From: Dictyobacter kobayashii
Lineage (GTDB): Bacteria > Chloroflexota > Ktedonobacteria > Ktedonobacterales > Ktedonobacteraceae
Direction of reading: 5' to 3'
Length of the DNA: 64,000 nt
Assembly (NCBI RefSeq): GCF_003967555.1
Contig: NZ_BIFS01000002.1
Location: 2,758,874-2,822,873, forward strand
Shown one piece after another: positions 17,335 to 27,624 of this stretch (position 1 is the stretch's first letter; the number at the start of each line of letters is the position of its first letter). The position numbers and the translations under genes were made by a program. Under the pieces are notes generated by a model. That model was not told where the DNA came from and made no database searches. It saw only the letters and a list, made by a program, of their open reading frames with translations.

Positions 17335-19812
17335 ATGCACATGCAAAGTCAGCAACAATATAGGCAAGGTCTGAGCACCCAGGAGGTAGAGGAACGGCGC
17401 GCACGCGGGCTTGGCTGTGTGCCACCACCGGTCACTGGTCGCTCATACTTGCGTATTTTTCGAGAGAATGTATTAAACACGATCAACGTCATACTCTTCT
17501 CCATTGCCCTGGCGCTGGTTATCTTAGGACAATACCTCGACGCGCTTATCTCCGTTGGCGTGATCTCATTCAATATGATCATCAGCCTGGTACAAGAGAT
17601 ACGGGCCAAGCAGAAGCTTGATCGGATCGCATTGTTGACGCGGCCTAAAGCCACCGTTATGCGTGATGGCAAGGAGCAGCTACTGGAGCCAGAGGCATTG
17701 GTGGTTGATGATCTGCTGGTTGTAAAGCCAGGCGATCAGATCGTCGTTGATGGGCCGTTGGTCGGTGATGGTCAGCTTGAGGTCGATGAATCGCTGCTGA
17801 CCGGTGAATCGAACCTGATTGCCAAGCGTGAAGGTGACATGCTCTACTCAGGAACGTTTTGTGTGACGGGAAGCGCCCTGTATCGCGCGGAGCATGTGGG
17901 TGTGTATAGTATGGCAGGCTCTCTTACTGCCAGGGCCCGGGCCCATCGCGAAGTGTATACTCCCTTGCAGCGTGAGGTCAACCTGGTGATTCGGATCTTG
18001 CTCTTTATTGCCCTGTTCCTGGAATTACTGCTGATTGCCTCCTCCTTTGTCAGCTTCATTCCAATCGTAGAAACCGTACGAATGGCCATGGTGATTATCG
18101 GCATTGTACCAAACGGATTATTCCTCTCGATTAGTGTAGCCTATGCCCTGGGTGCGGTGCGTATTGTTGGAAAAGGGGCCCTGGTGCAGAAGTTTAATGC
18201 CATCGAATCGCTCAGCCATGTTGATGTGTTGTGCCTGGACAAGACAGGGACGCTCACCGCAAACAAGCTTGAACTGGCCTCACTGTATCCCTATGCGACC
18301 GATAAAGCAACCTTGAGTGCCCTGCTCGGCAGCTATGTTGCTCATACATCAAGTCGCAATGTGACGAGCGAGGCCATTGGAGCCGCATGCCAGGAACAGA
18401 CTATCAGTGGATTGCACGTGTGCCAGGAGATTCCTTTTTCATCTACCCGTAAGTGGAGTGCGCTGGTCATAGATGATATAGCCTTGCGTGGAGTCTACGT
18501 TCTGGGCGCTCCAGATGTGCTTCGTCCCTTGCTAGTGCCCGACAGCGATCTGGGAACCTTCGTGGCCGAAGAATCCCGGCATGGGCTACGTGTGTTACTC
18601 CTGGCCCATTATCCTGAGCCAGTTCAAATTCAGCAGTATGCGGGCGAGGCACGCTTGCCACAGGGATTAATTCCACTTGGCGCAATCAGCCTGCGCGATA
18701 CTTTGCGGTCCGAAGCACGTGAAACCGTGGCACAATTTGTGGCCCTGGATGTACAGATCAAAATTATCTCTGGCGATCATCCACAAACCGTGAAGGCATT
18801 GGCTATGCAGGTGGGTCTGGACAGTCATGTCAAGGCCATTACTGGGACCGAAATCGACGCGCTCGACGATATGCAATTCGCCCAGGTGGTCGAAGAGACA
18901 ACGATATTTGGCCGCATCACGCCTGGACAAAAGGAGCGCATCGTCCAGGCATTACGTCATCACCACCACTATGTCGCGATGATCGGTGACGGCGTGAACG
19001 ATGTTCTTTCCCTCAAGCAAGCAAACCTGGGCATTGCCATGCAAAGCGGCAGCCAGGCAACGCGTGGAGTCGCTGACCTGGTCCTACTGCAAGATTCATT
19101 TGCCGCGTTGCCACATGCCGTGCGAGAGGGCCAGCGCATCCGCAACGGCATGCAGGATATTCTGAAACTCTTCCTGGCGCGTGTTGCCTCAATAACGCTG
19201 CTGATCATCTCCATTGCTTTTATCGGCAGCTTCCCTTTCCAGCCCCGGCAGACCTCCTTACTAACACTGCTCACGGTCGGAGTACCAGCGCTTGCCCTGG
19301 CCTACTGGGCGCGCCCCGGCCGGGTAGATCGTGATAACCTGTTACGTATGTTAACGCGCTTCGTGTTTCCAGTTGCTGTGACCACCTGCCTGATTGCCCT
19401 GGGTGTCTACCTCTCTGTATTGATACCGGCCTCAATGAGACTTCCAGAGCCTGCTAATCCCTATCGTGAAGGTGCGCTTCCTTTGGCCCAGACCGCCCTC
19501 ACAACCTTTTTAGTTTTCTGCGGCTTAATCTTGCTGCTCTTCCTGGAACCACCAATGCGTGCGAGAGCCGGGAAGCAGGGAACGTATAGTAACTGGAGGT
19601 TCCTGGTGCTCGTCCTGGGACTGTTCACCTGCCTACTGATCGTTCTTGCCATGCCACCGCTACGATCGCTGTTCAACCTGCAGGCATTGAACGCACTATC
19701 CTACTTGATCATTGTAGGAGCTGTACTGTTATGGTCCACTATACTGTGGCTCATCTGGCATTTCCGGCTGTTCGAGCGTATGATGCAAATATCAGAGATG
19801 TCTGATCCTTAA
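17335..19812 (+). CDS. P-type (HAD-IC) cation-transporting ATPase
   Basis: 825 residues. It has the actuator motif LTGES (about 153-157), phosphorylation motif DKTGTLT (D at about 302), hinge MIGDGVND (about 549-556), two N-terminal and several C-terminal membrane helices. It resembles the MgtA/E1-E2 group found in Firmicutes and Chloroflexi that is annotated as cation-translocating; the helix-4 segment IGIVPNGLFLSIS has the PNGL variant rather than PEGL or CPC. That argues against a heavy-metal pump, but the ion is not decided. GGGGGAGTGAGG precedes the ATG at 17335; ATG at 17341 is an alternative. It is monocistronic. Confidence 0.92.
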   Translation: MHMQSQQQYRQGLSTQEVEERRARGLGCVPPPVTGRSYLRIFRENVLNTINVILFSIALALVILGQYLDALISVGVISFNMIISLVQEIRAKQKLDRIALLTRPKATVMRDGKEQLLEPEALVVDDLLVVKPGDQIVVDGPLVGDGQLEVDESLLTGESNLIAKREGDMLYSGTFCVTGSALYRAEHVGVYSMAGSLTARARAHREVYTPLQREVNLVIRILLFIALFLELLLIASSFVSFIPIVETVRMAMVIIGIVPNGLFLSISVAYALGAVRIVGKGALVQKFNAIESLSHVDVLCLDKTGTLTANKLELASLYPYATDKATLSALLGSYVAHTSSRNVTSEAIGAACQEQTISGLHVCQEIPFSSTRKWSALVIDDIALRGVYVLGAPDVLRPLLVPDSDLGTFVAEESRHGLRVLLLAHYPEPVQIQQYAGEARLPQGLIPLGAISLRDTLRSEARETVAQFVALDVQIKIISGDHPQTVKALAMQVGLDSHVKAITGTEIDALDDMQFAQVVEETTIFGRITPGQKERIVQALRHHHHYVAMIGDGVNDVLSLKQANLGIAMQSGSQATRGVADLVLLQDSFAALPHAVREGQRIRNGMQDILKLFLARVASITLLIISIAFIGSFPFQPRQTSLLTLLTVGVPALALAYWARPGRVDRDNLLRMLTRFVFPVAVTTCLIALGVYLSVLIPASMRLPEPANPYREGALPLAQTALTTFLVFCGLILLLFLEPPMRARAGKQGTYSNWRFLVLVLGLFTCLLIVLAMPPLRSLFNLQALNALSYLIIVGAVLLWSTILWLIWHFRLFERMMQISEMSDP

Positions 19813-20088
19813 TGATAGCAAGAGGGAATAAACTTCTTCCTCTGAATTTGCATTGAGTATGGTAATAAGAATATGGGCAGTAACTTCAGCTGACGGCTCA
19901 ATTTGTCCATTTGATGGTTCAAGTGTTGGCATGCAAATGACCTCTTAAATAGTGGTCTCTAAAATTTGGAAGTCGCCGGGCTCCATCATAAAAGGAACGT
20001 GTTCCGTATTATAAATAGTTTGGATATTAGCGTTCATCAATGTTTGAAAATGCGTAGAGAATGTGAGTGGATGAATAGGAGGATAGAG

Positions 20089-21171
20089 ATGAAGATTGCC
20101 CAGGTAGCTCCGCCCTGGATAGAAGTACCGCCTAAAACATATGGCGGAACAGAGACAGTCCTGCATACGTTGGTGGAAGAGCAAGTAGCGCAGGGGCACG
20201 ACGTAACCTTGCTCGGGCCAGCTGGTAGTCAAACCTCAGCAAAGCTTGTCCCTTTGATTGAGCATAGTTTGCTGGAAGAGGGATTTTCGTGGCATGACAC
20301 TCAAATTGAACGAGACTATCTACAGAGAGCGCTGGAGTACGTTTACGATCATACCTTTGATATAGTACACACGCATCTATCGTCGGGTGGAGATATGTAT
20401 TTATTTCCACTGCTTGCGAATGCACATATCCCCCATATTACAACCCTGCATAGTAATCTGCCATTCGAGCCAGCAGAAGTGCCGATAGACATAAGTCAGG
20501 AAGATATCGAGCGCTACACTGCACATGTCCCGATCGTAGCGATAAGTGAGCATGCGTGCCAGAGCCAGGGTCTCCGCTTGAATTTTATTGGAATTGTGCA
20601 CCATGGCATTTCGTTAGAAAAATATCCCATGACAACTGATCGACCGAATGACTATTTTATGTGGCTCGGTCGTTTCGTGCCTGAAAAGGGTCCGCACCTG
20701 GCTATTCAAGCATCCAAGCAGGCCCAGGTACCATTGATGCTGGTTGGAACCATCAGCCAGGGGTACGAACAATATTATAAAGATACCGTTGAACCCTGTA
20801 CACATAAGAAGCAAATAACTAATTATGGGCCAGCCTCGTATGAGGAAAAACTGACGTTGATGGGTTTCGCCCGTGGTTTTCTCAATCCCATTACATGGGA
20901 AGAGCCGTTTGGCATGGTGATGATCGAAGCCATGGCTACAGGCTGTCCGGTCATTTCGTTTGCACGTGGAGCGGCTCCTGAGATTATAGCAGATGGAGAA
21001 ACAGGCTTTCTGGTCAATAGTCTGGAAGAGATGGTTCAGGCTATGGGACGTATAGATGAGATCGAGCGGGAAAAAGTAAGGGGCTATGTTCAAGAGCATT
21101 TTTCGTGCTCGGCGATGGCGCGTAAATATACTGATATATATCAAAAAGCTATTCGTCAGTTTTTGCCTTGA
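20089..21171 (+). CDS. Glycosyltransferase family 4
   Basis: 360 residues. N-terminal MKIAQVAPPWIEVPPKTYGG with GGTE nucleotide-sugar-loop sequence, and the C-terminal GT-B domain with WLGRFVPEKGPHLAI, the acidic EEPFGMVMIEAMATGCPVI motif, and GAAPEIIADGETG. It would transfer a sugar from a nucleotide donor to an unknown acceptor in the cytoplasm. AGGAGGATAGAG gives a strong start at 20089. It is a single-gene unit; the 276 bases upstream show only weak promoter-like sequence. Confidence 0.93.
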   Translation: MKIAQVAPPWIEVPPKTYGGTETVLHTLVEEQVAQGHDVTLLGPAGSQTSAKLVPLIEHSLLEEGFSWHDTQIERDYLQRALEYVYDHTFDIVHTHLSSGGDMYLFPLLANAHIPHITTLHSNLPFEPAEVPIDISQEDIERYTAHVPIVAISEHACQSQGLRLNFIGIVHHGISLEKYPMTTDRPNDYFMWLGRFVPEKGPHLAIQASKQAQVPLMLVGTISQGYEQYYKDTVEPCTHKKQITNYGPASYEEKLTLMGFARGFLNPITWEEPFGMVMIEAMATGCPVISFARGAAPEIIADGETGFLVNSLEEMVQAMGRIDEIEREKVRGYVQEHFSCSAMARKYTDIYQKAIRQFLP

Positions 21172-21230
21172 TGAGTTTATGGGTAGTGTGTGGCACCTTT
21201 GAATACGTGCACATACGCGCCCGAACTGTT

Positions 21231-21287
21231 TTTTATGGCGGTTGGTAGAAAATTTGCAGCGCAAATTTTCTACCAACCGCCATAAAA
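21231..21287. terminator. Bidirectional terminator, 27-base arms
   Basis: Perfect inverted repeat with a 3-base loop, bounded by TTTT and AAAA, between the convergent glycosyltransferase and thioredoxin-reductase genes. Confidence 0.85.
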
Positions 21288-21342
21288 CCTATTTGGGTAG
21301 TAAACAAGGTTTACAATTTCCCTTACGCCTGAAGCAGGAGAA

Positions 21343-22528
21343 TCATTCTCCAGCGTGATGTGTATTGAGGTGTTGGCGAATGGCAATGGCCGCAGCCGCC
21401 CCCTCACCCGCCGCGCTGACCAGTTGTTTGGTGCTGCCCGCACGCACATCGCCAGCTGCAAAAATACCTTCGATAGTTGTCTGGAAATCTGATCCTGTGC
21501 GTACAAAACCCTGAGCATTGGTGGCAACTGTTGTGCTAAACGGCTCGTTATTGGGCTGGAGACCGATAAAGATAAAAGCCGCGGCGGGATGTAACTCCTC
21601 TTGTTTTCCAGTCTTTATATCCTTGACCACCAGCGTCGTAAAACGATTATTCTCGCCCTTAAACTCTACAATCTCAATGTTATAACGCACCTTGATCGCG
21701 GGGGTAGAGAGAGCTTTATCTATCGCGAGCTTACTGGCGGAGAGGCGGTCTCCTCGCACGAGGATGGTCACCTGAGGACTAAAACGTGTCAGGAAGACTG
21801 CCTCCTCTACGGCGCTATTGCCGCCACCGACCACCACGACATCACGTCCCTTATAGAATGGTCCATCACAGGTAGCACAGAAATGAATACCTGCGCCAAT
21901 ATACTCACTTTCACCAGCCACATCCAGGCGTTTATAGCTAGAGCCTGTGGCAAGTAAGACAGCATTGCAGCGATAGCGTACCCATCCTCGGTCTCAACGA
22001 AGTGTGCATCAAGATCATTTCCTACTCGCACAACATTCTGGGCCGAAATCATCTCGACGTCGAAACGCTTTGCCTGCTCAATCACACGTTCGGCGAACTC
22101 ACCTCCCGTCACGCCTTGAGGAAAGCCGGGATAATTGTCCAGACGCTCGGTAATGCCCGCCTGTCCGCCCAGGCTCGAACGCTCGATCACCAGCACATCA
22201 TAGCCATCGCGAGCAATATAAATAGCGGCGGTGAGGGCCGTTGGTCCGCCCCCTACAACAATCAAATCATAAAAGGTACAACGTGCCTTGATATCCAGCC
22301 CCAGTTTCTCGGCAAGTTCCGCATTCGATGGCTCTATGAGCACGCTCTGATCGTCAAACACAATGGTTGGGATCGACATGCCCCTTTTTGCAGCTCACGC
22401 ACATATTCCTGTGCCTTTTCGTCCTCTTCGATGTCGATAAAGTCATAGCGTACTCGTTGTTCGCCCAGGAATTTCTTGCTCCGCTTACAATCGCTACACC
22501 AGTTAGTACCATACAGCTTAATAGTCAT
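21343..22528 (-). CDS. Glutaredoxin-thioredoxin reductase fusion, two frameshifts
   Basis: About 395 residues after restoration. Residues 1-75 are a glutaredoxin-like domain with WCSDC (C11, C14). The rest is a thioredoxin-reductase flavoprotein: LIVVGGGPTALTAA for FAD, redox CATC at about 220, VVVVGGGNSAVEEA for NADPH, and C-terminal GIFAAGDVRAGSTKQ. Such fusions pass electrons from NADPH to an attached thiol carrier. The frame breaks at CCCC 22381-22384 and CCC 21981-21983 (plus strand). One extra base in each gives QKGGMSIPT and EDGVRYRCNAVLLATG. A convergent terminator follows the gene. Confidence 0.88.
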
Positions 22529-22804
22529 ATTTGACCTTCCCCTGCTTATTTTTATGACATCCTCTTACCACTACACAAAAGACAGTTAATGGTTTTCCAC
22601 CGGTTCCCACCAGATGGATGGCTACCCGTTGAAGCCTGTGGTAATTCCATAGTTCTCCACTTCCATGGCAAGTATACACGTATGCCAGCCCTCCAGGAAA
22701 GTGTGGCAGGTATGTACTGGCATTGTGTTTTTCGTGCAAATTGGGGTATGTTATAATTGATTCTCATCGATCTATTCGTGGTTACCTGAGAGAAGTAGAA
22801 ACGT

Positions 22805-23629
22805 ATGAATCATGAGTATGTAAAATTCTGGCAGGACGCCACATTGAGTAACCTTGAACTACTCCACGCGACCTATGTTAAGCACACCTTTGCTCCCCAT
22901 ACTCATGAAGGTTATGTGATAGGAGTTATTGAACAGGGCGCGGAGCAGTTTGCGTATCGTAGACGCCAACACATAGCGCCGGTCGGAAGCATTGTGTTTA
23001 TCAATCCTGGCGAAGTGCATACCGGTTCGGCCGCAGCCGAGCATGGCTGGACCTATAGGACACTCTATCCATCGATTGAGCTCTTACAGCGTGCGGTTTC
23101 TGATCTCACCGGGCGACCGCGTGAGATTCCTTTCTTTGCTGAACCAGTAGTTCACGATCCTGAAATGATGGCCGAGATCTCCCTCACACATAGAGCTCTG
23201 GAAGAGCAGGCGTCGGTCCTCGAACGTGAATCGCGAATGTTATGGACCCTTGCGCGCTTAATTGTGCGCTATGCCGACGATCATCCCCGTCCTCGTCCGT
23301 TCGCTAAAGAGCATATGGGTATTCAGCGTGTCCGCACCTATCTCGAGGAAAACTACGCCGAGAATATTTCGCTCCAACAGTTGGCCGTGATTGCTCAACT
23401 CAGCCCGTTTCACCTGCTGCGCTCGTTTAGAAATCAGGTAGGTTTGCCTCCTCATACCTATCAGATACAAACACGTATCAGGCATGCGAAGTCTTTGTTA
23501 GGCATAGGGTTGTCCTGTGTAGACACAGCAATAGCCGTGGGCTTTGCAGACCAGAGCCATTTCACCAAACATTTTAAGCGTATTGTTGGTGTTCCCCCCG
23601 GACTATACGGCTCAATCCGTAATTCGTGA
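22805..23629 (+). CDS. AraC-family transcriptional regulator
   Basis: 274 residues: an N-terminal cupin ligand domain (HTFAPHTHEGYVIGVIEQG, FINPGEVHTG) and two C-terminal helix-turn-helix units (LQQLAVIAQLSPFHLLRSF and DTAIAVGFADQSHFTKHFKR). Members with this architecture are often encoded beside amino-acid exporters. It lies 68 bases upstream of azlC on the same strand, so control of branched-chain amino-acid or related export is likely. Confidence 0.93.
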   Translation: MNHEYVKFWQDATLSNLELLHATYVKHTFAPHTHEGYVIGVIEQGAEQFAYRRRQHIAPVGSIVFINPGEVHTGSAAAEHGWTYRTLYPSIELLQRAVSDLTGRPREIPFFAEPVVHDPEMMAEISLTHRALEEQASVLERESRMLWTLARLIVRYADDHPRPRPFAKEHMGIQRVRTYLEENYAENISLQQLAVIAQLSPFHLLRSFRNQVGLPPHTYQIQTRIRHAKSLLGIGLSCVDTAIAVGFADQSHFTKHFKRIVGVPPGLYGSIRNS

Positions 23630-23658
23630 TCCATAATTTGTAACAAAATAGCAATATC

Positions 23659-23683
23659 AGACAAGACAGCTTCTTTCTTGTCT
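23659..23683 (+). terminator. Weak hairpin between araC-type gene and azlC
   Basis: AGACAAG/CTTGTCT stem with an 11-base loop followed by TTTTA. It could be a weak terminator or an attenuator before azlC. Confidence 0.4.
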
Positions 23684-23697
23684 TTTATAATGATCCC

Positions 23698-24396
23698 ATG
23701 AAAGCACCACATTCTGAGTTTTTACATGGTATCAGGGACGAACTTCCCATCCTGTTGGGTGTGCTCCCTTTTGGTATGATCTATGGAGTGTCAGCGATCA
23801 GTGCGGGTATCCCGGCGAGTATCGCGCAGGCCATGTCATTCATCGTCTTTGCAGGATCGGCACAATTTGTAATCGCTCAGTTGATCGCGGTTGGCACGCC
23901 TGCTCTTGTCGTTATCCTGACAGCTTTTATCGTGAATATCCGACATATGCTCTACAGCGCGTCAGTATCTGCCTATACCCGCAAGCTTCATCCCCTCTGG
24001 AAGTGGCTGCTGGCATACCTCTTGACCGACGAGGCGTATGCAGTGACCATCTTGCACTACCAAAAGCCGGGAGACGACGGGAAGAAGCACCGATATTTTT
24101 TGGGGGCCGGGCTGGCATTGTGGACGACCTGGCAGTTAAGTACCGCTGCCGGTATTTTTCTGGGTGGGCACATCCCTGCGAACTGGTCACTGGACTTCAC
24201 CTCTACGCTTACTTTTATCGCTCTTGTTGTGCCCGCGCTCAAGGATCGCATGAGTACAGCTGCCGCCCTGGCCTCGGGGTTGGCCGCGCTACTCGTCATT
24301 GCGCTACCGCTGAAACTAGGGATAGCGGTCGCCGCCCTGGTTGGTATCGCTGTTGGACTTATTTTAGAGTTGAAGAAAACAACGTCCTTATCGTAA
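23698..24396 (+). CDS. azlC: AzlC-family branched-chain amino-acid exporter, large subunit
   Basis: 232-residue membrane protein with the AzlC start LPILLGVLPFGMIYGVSAI and FAGSAQFV, then NIRHMLYSAS. With AzlD it forms an exporter for branched-chain amino acids or analogues (AzlCD/BrnFE family). azlD follows after 10 bases. The regulator upstream is AraC-type, as in many azlCD loci. Confidence 0.93.
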   Translation: MKAPHSEFLHGIRDELPILLGVLPFGMIYGVSAISAGIPASIAQAMSFIVFAGSAQFVIAQLIAVGTPALVVILTAFIVNIRHMLYSASVSAYTRKLHPLWKWLLAYLLTDEAYAVTILHYQKPGDDGKKHRYFLGAGLALWTTWQLSTAAGIFLGGHIPANWSLDFTSTLTFIALVVPALKDRMSTAAALASGLAALLVIALPLKLGIAVAALVGIAVGLILELKKTTSLS

Positions 24397-24406
24397 GGAG
24401 ACCAAT

Positions 24407-24739
24407 ATGTCGCAGGAATGGCTCTGGATAACTATTATCATTATTGGACTGCTGACCCTGGGAATTCGCCTATCCTTCATTGTGTTCATGGGTAAGATGC
24501 AGGTCTCGCCCATAGTGCAGCAAGCTCTACGTTTTGTGCCAATCGCAGTACTGTCCGCACTCATCTCACCTGCGCTCTTCTTCCCCCACGGTTCACTAGA
24601 GGTATCGTCGAGTAACATCCGCCTTATAGCGGGAATTCTCGCGATACTGATCGCCTGGCGGACAAAGAACGTCCTGCTGACAATCTCAAGTGGCATGGCT
24701 TGCTTACTTATCTTGCAGATATTTGTGTCACTTCATTAG
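24407..24739 (+). CDS. azlD: AzlD-family branched-chain amino-acid exporter, small subunit
   Basis: 110 residues with four hydrophobic segments and the AzlD pattern TLGIRLSFI, LRFVPIAVLSAL and AWRTKNVLLTI. AAGGAG precedes the ATG in the short gap after azlC. It is the partner subunit of AzlC. Confidence 0.92.
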   Translation: MSQEWLWITIIIIGLLTLGIRLSFIVFMGKMQVSPIVQQALRFVPIAVLSALISPALFFPHGSLEVSSSNIRLIAGILAILIAWRTKNVLLTISSGMACLLILQIFVSLH

Positions 24740-24957
24740 TGGGTGTGAAAACACACATAAGGTTGGAACAACGCTCTCTACAGGAAACAGTAGAGCAGGG
24801 AATGAGAGGCAAAATTCGGAGAATTTGCTCTTTTTGTGTATAGATACTCCACTGATATGCATGCACTTCAGGGCGGAATGGTTTACAATAGTATACGGTA
24901 CCTCCCTTCAAAATCGAACAAGATACTTTTGTATCCGCTAGAAGGTGGATTTTATTG

Positions 24958-27373
24958 ATGAGTGAACGACATTCTCTCCCGGCCGGACTGGAACGCCGCA
25001 AAGAAGACTATCGGCTGATTACCGGCCATGCCGCCTATGTTGATGATGTACGTCTCCCGGCAGGCCGTCCTGCGCCACTCCAGATGGCAGTTGTGCGTAG
25101 TCCATACGCACATGCGCGTATCAATGCGATACATCTTGATGAGGCACGAGCCGTCCCCGGTATTGTGGCTGTATACGCAGGTGTTGATCTGGTTCAGCAT
25201 TTGCCCTTGATCGAGGCACTTTTCGGCCACATGGCATCTGACCTGAAAAAGCCCGCACGGCATCCTCTGGCGGTCGAAAAGGTACGCTACGTGGGTGATC
25301 CTGTCGCGGTCGTCCTGGCAGAAGACATCTATGCCGCGCTCGATGGACGCGATCTGATCGAGGTTGATTACGAGCCCCTGCCCGCCATCACTGATCCTGA
25401 ACAGGCGCTGTCCCCAGATGCCCCTTTGCTTTATGAAGAACTGGAGAGCAATGTCGTCCTGCGAACCCAGACGCACGGTGGTGATATCGCGGCAGCCTTC
25501 GCTCAAGCGGAACACACCGTCACATTACGACTGGTGAATCAACGCCTCGCCCCCTCGTCGATAGAGCCACGCGCCTGCCTGTTCGATTTTGATGCAACGC
25601 ACCAGCAATTGACCGCCTGGATTTCATCGCAATCAGTCTTTCAGGCACGTAGTATGCTGGCTCGTTTTCTAGATCTGCCGCAGGAAAATATTCAGGTTCA
25701 TAATGCGGATGTTGGTGGTGCCTTTGGTGCGAAAACGCTTTTTCTAGGTGAGGAGATTATAGCAGCAGTTCTGGCCAAAAAATTTGCTCGCCCGGTCAAA
25801 TGGATTGAGGATCGCAGTGAGAATTTGCAGGCACATATGCATGGGCGTGGGCAGATCAATTATGTCGAAGCCGGCTACACCTCAGAGGGCCGCCTGCTCG
25901 CGCTCCGTGTCTTTAGCGTGGGTGATATTGGTGCATTCCTCTACAGCATTGGGCCCCTCCTCCCTCTGTTTTCGTCGAGTATGCTAAGTGGTGCCTACCA
26001 GATTCCGGCCATCGAATGCCAGATTGTCTCTGTACTCACGAATAAAGTACCAACGGGGCCCTATCGAGGAGCGGGGCGCCCGGAGGCAGCCTACATTGTC
26101 GAGCGGACAATCGAGCGCATCGCCCACGAATTACAGCTCGATCCGGTCGAGGTGCGGCGTCGCAATTTGATTTCCCCGGATGCCTTCCCTTATTACACGG
26201 CGGGGGGCCTTGTTTACGATAGCGGCAATTATCAGGCAGCGCTGGATAAGGCGCTGGCCCTATCCGATTACGCAGGTTGGCGCGAACAGCAACGCCAACA
26301 GCGCACACAACCCTCTACTAAGCTGCTCGGTATTGGCGTCTCAACCTTCATTGAAACAACCGGTGGGCCATCTCGTCGACAGGGACTAGAAGAGGCTGCG
26401 ACGGTACGCATTCTACGCGATGGGACGATCCTGGTTCAAAGTGCGGTTGCCCATAATGGTCAGGGTCACATCACAATCTTCTCGCAGATAGCAGCGGAAG
26501 TCTTTGAAGTCCCAGGATCACAGGTTGAAGTACGCTTGAACGATGCCTCGCTCCCAGGTTATAGTACCGGCACGAACGCCAGCCGTATCACCCAGATATC
26601 CGGTTCGGCGATTTATCTGGCCGCACAAAAAGTTCGGACGAAGGCTTTCCAGGTTGCCTCCCAGGTGCTCGAAGCGTCCATGGATGATCTGACACTGGAA
26701 CAGGGACATATCGTTGTACGTGGCGTCCCTTCACGTACGATCGCGTTGGGTGAGTTGGCGCACATGGTTGAAGCGCAACCAGGCCTGATAGAGCATGAGC
26801 CTCCCAATCCCGCCAATAACATCCCATCGAGGGACTGGCCGCATGGCACGATTTCGCTTCAACTGGCACGGCCATCGCTTCGGGAACGCATATCGCCATT
26901 GTCGAGATCGATAGCGATACGGGAAACCTTGAGATTCTACGCTATATCGCCGTAGACGATGCGGGCCACATCATCAACCATTATCTCACAGAGGCGCAGA
27001 TACATGGATCGCTGGCACAGGGAATCGGGCAGGCCCTCTTCGAGGAAGTTGTCTACGACGACGAGGGGCAAAACCTCACCGGCACGCTGATGGACTATGC
27101 ACTCCCAACATCGGCTCAGTTACCAAACTTTGAGTTGGACCTGATCGAGACGCCATCCCCGCTGAATCCCCTGGGGGCCAAAGGTATCGGAGAATCCGGA
27201 ACGATCGGCGCCCCACCCACGATTGTGAATGCTGCACTGGATGCTCTAGCCCCCTGGGGGTCAAAACTATTGATATGCCGCTGACACCAGAAAAGCTGTG
27301 GACCACCATCCAGTCTGCGAGACAAGGTACGCTCCAGCAGCCAGAACCAGAACCGCCTGCGTTCTTCCGTTGA
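24958..27373 (+). CDS. Xanthine dehydrogenase/CoxL-type molybdopterin subunit, two frameshifts
   Basis: About 805 residues once restored: ald/xan dehydrogenase hammerhead domain at the N-terminus (HAAYVDDVRLP, RSPYAHARI, VRYVGDPVAVV) and the molybdenum-cofactor domain (GGAFGAK, PYRGAGRPEA at about 367, GQGHITIFSQIAAEV, and the C-terminal GAKGIGESGTIGAPP with the likely catalytic Glu). PYRGAGR is the form II signature rather than the AYXCSFR of true CO dehydrogenase. No small [2Fe-2S] or FAD subunit genes lie nearby, so partners are encoded elsewhere or absent. Frames break near 26845-26851 and at GGGGG 27256-27260 (one more G gives APWGVKTIDMPLT). AGAAGGTGGA supports the ATG at 24958. Confidence 0.86.
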
Positions 27374-27492
27374 AGGGAATTCCTTCCTTTTACCTCTTCC
27401 TCGTAGAATGGCTAGTTTCTGTCAGAGAAATTGCGAACTCTATAGGATTTGGGATTCTTCGTTCCGACAAAACCCTTGAGAGGAGGTGTAAA

Positions 27493-27546
27493 ATGGAAAT
27501 AACGATGATCGTAGAGTTTGTGTTGCGATTGGGTGAGGATTCCTGA
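27493..27546 (+). CDS. Short leader ORF (17 codons) before the DUF2252 gene
   Basis: AGGAGG (27481-27486) six bases before an ATG opens a 17-residue frame, MEITMIVEFVLRLGEDS. It ends 12 bases before a hairpin with a T run. The arrangement of perfect ribosome site, tiny ORF, terminator and then a gene is what a transcription-attenuation leader looks like. No run of one amino acid is present, so the signal is not obvious. Confidence 0.45.
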   Translation: MEITMIVEFVLRLGEDS

Positions 27547-27557
27547 TTGGATTAGAG

Positions 27558-27589
27558 CGGCAGTGCCGATCATGCACCGCCGTTTTTTT
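27558..27589 (+). terminator. Terminator or attenuator before the DUF2252 gene
   Basis: CGGCAGTGC and GCACCGCCG pair with one G-T-like mismatch over a 7-base loop, followed by seven T. It lies between the leader ORF and the DUF2252 start at 27625. Confidence 0.65.
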
Positions 27590-27624
27590 CTTCCCATGTG
27601 GAATGAGAAGAAAAAGGAGTTCCT

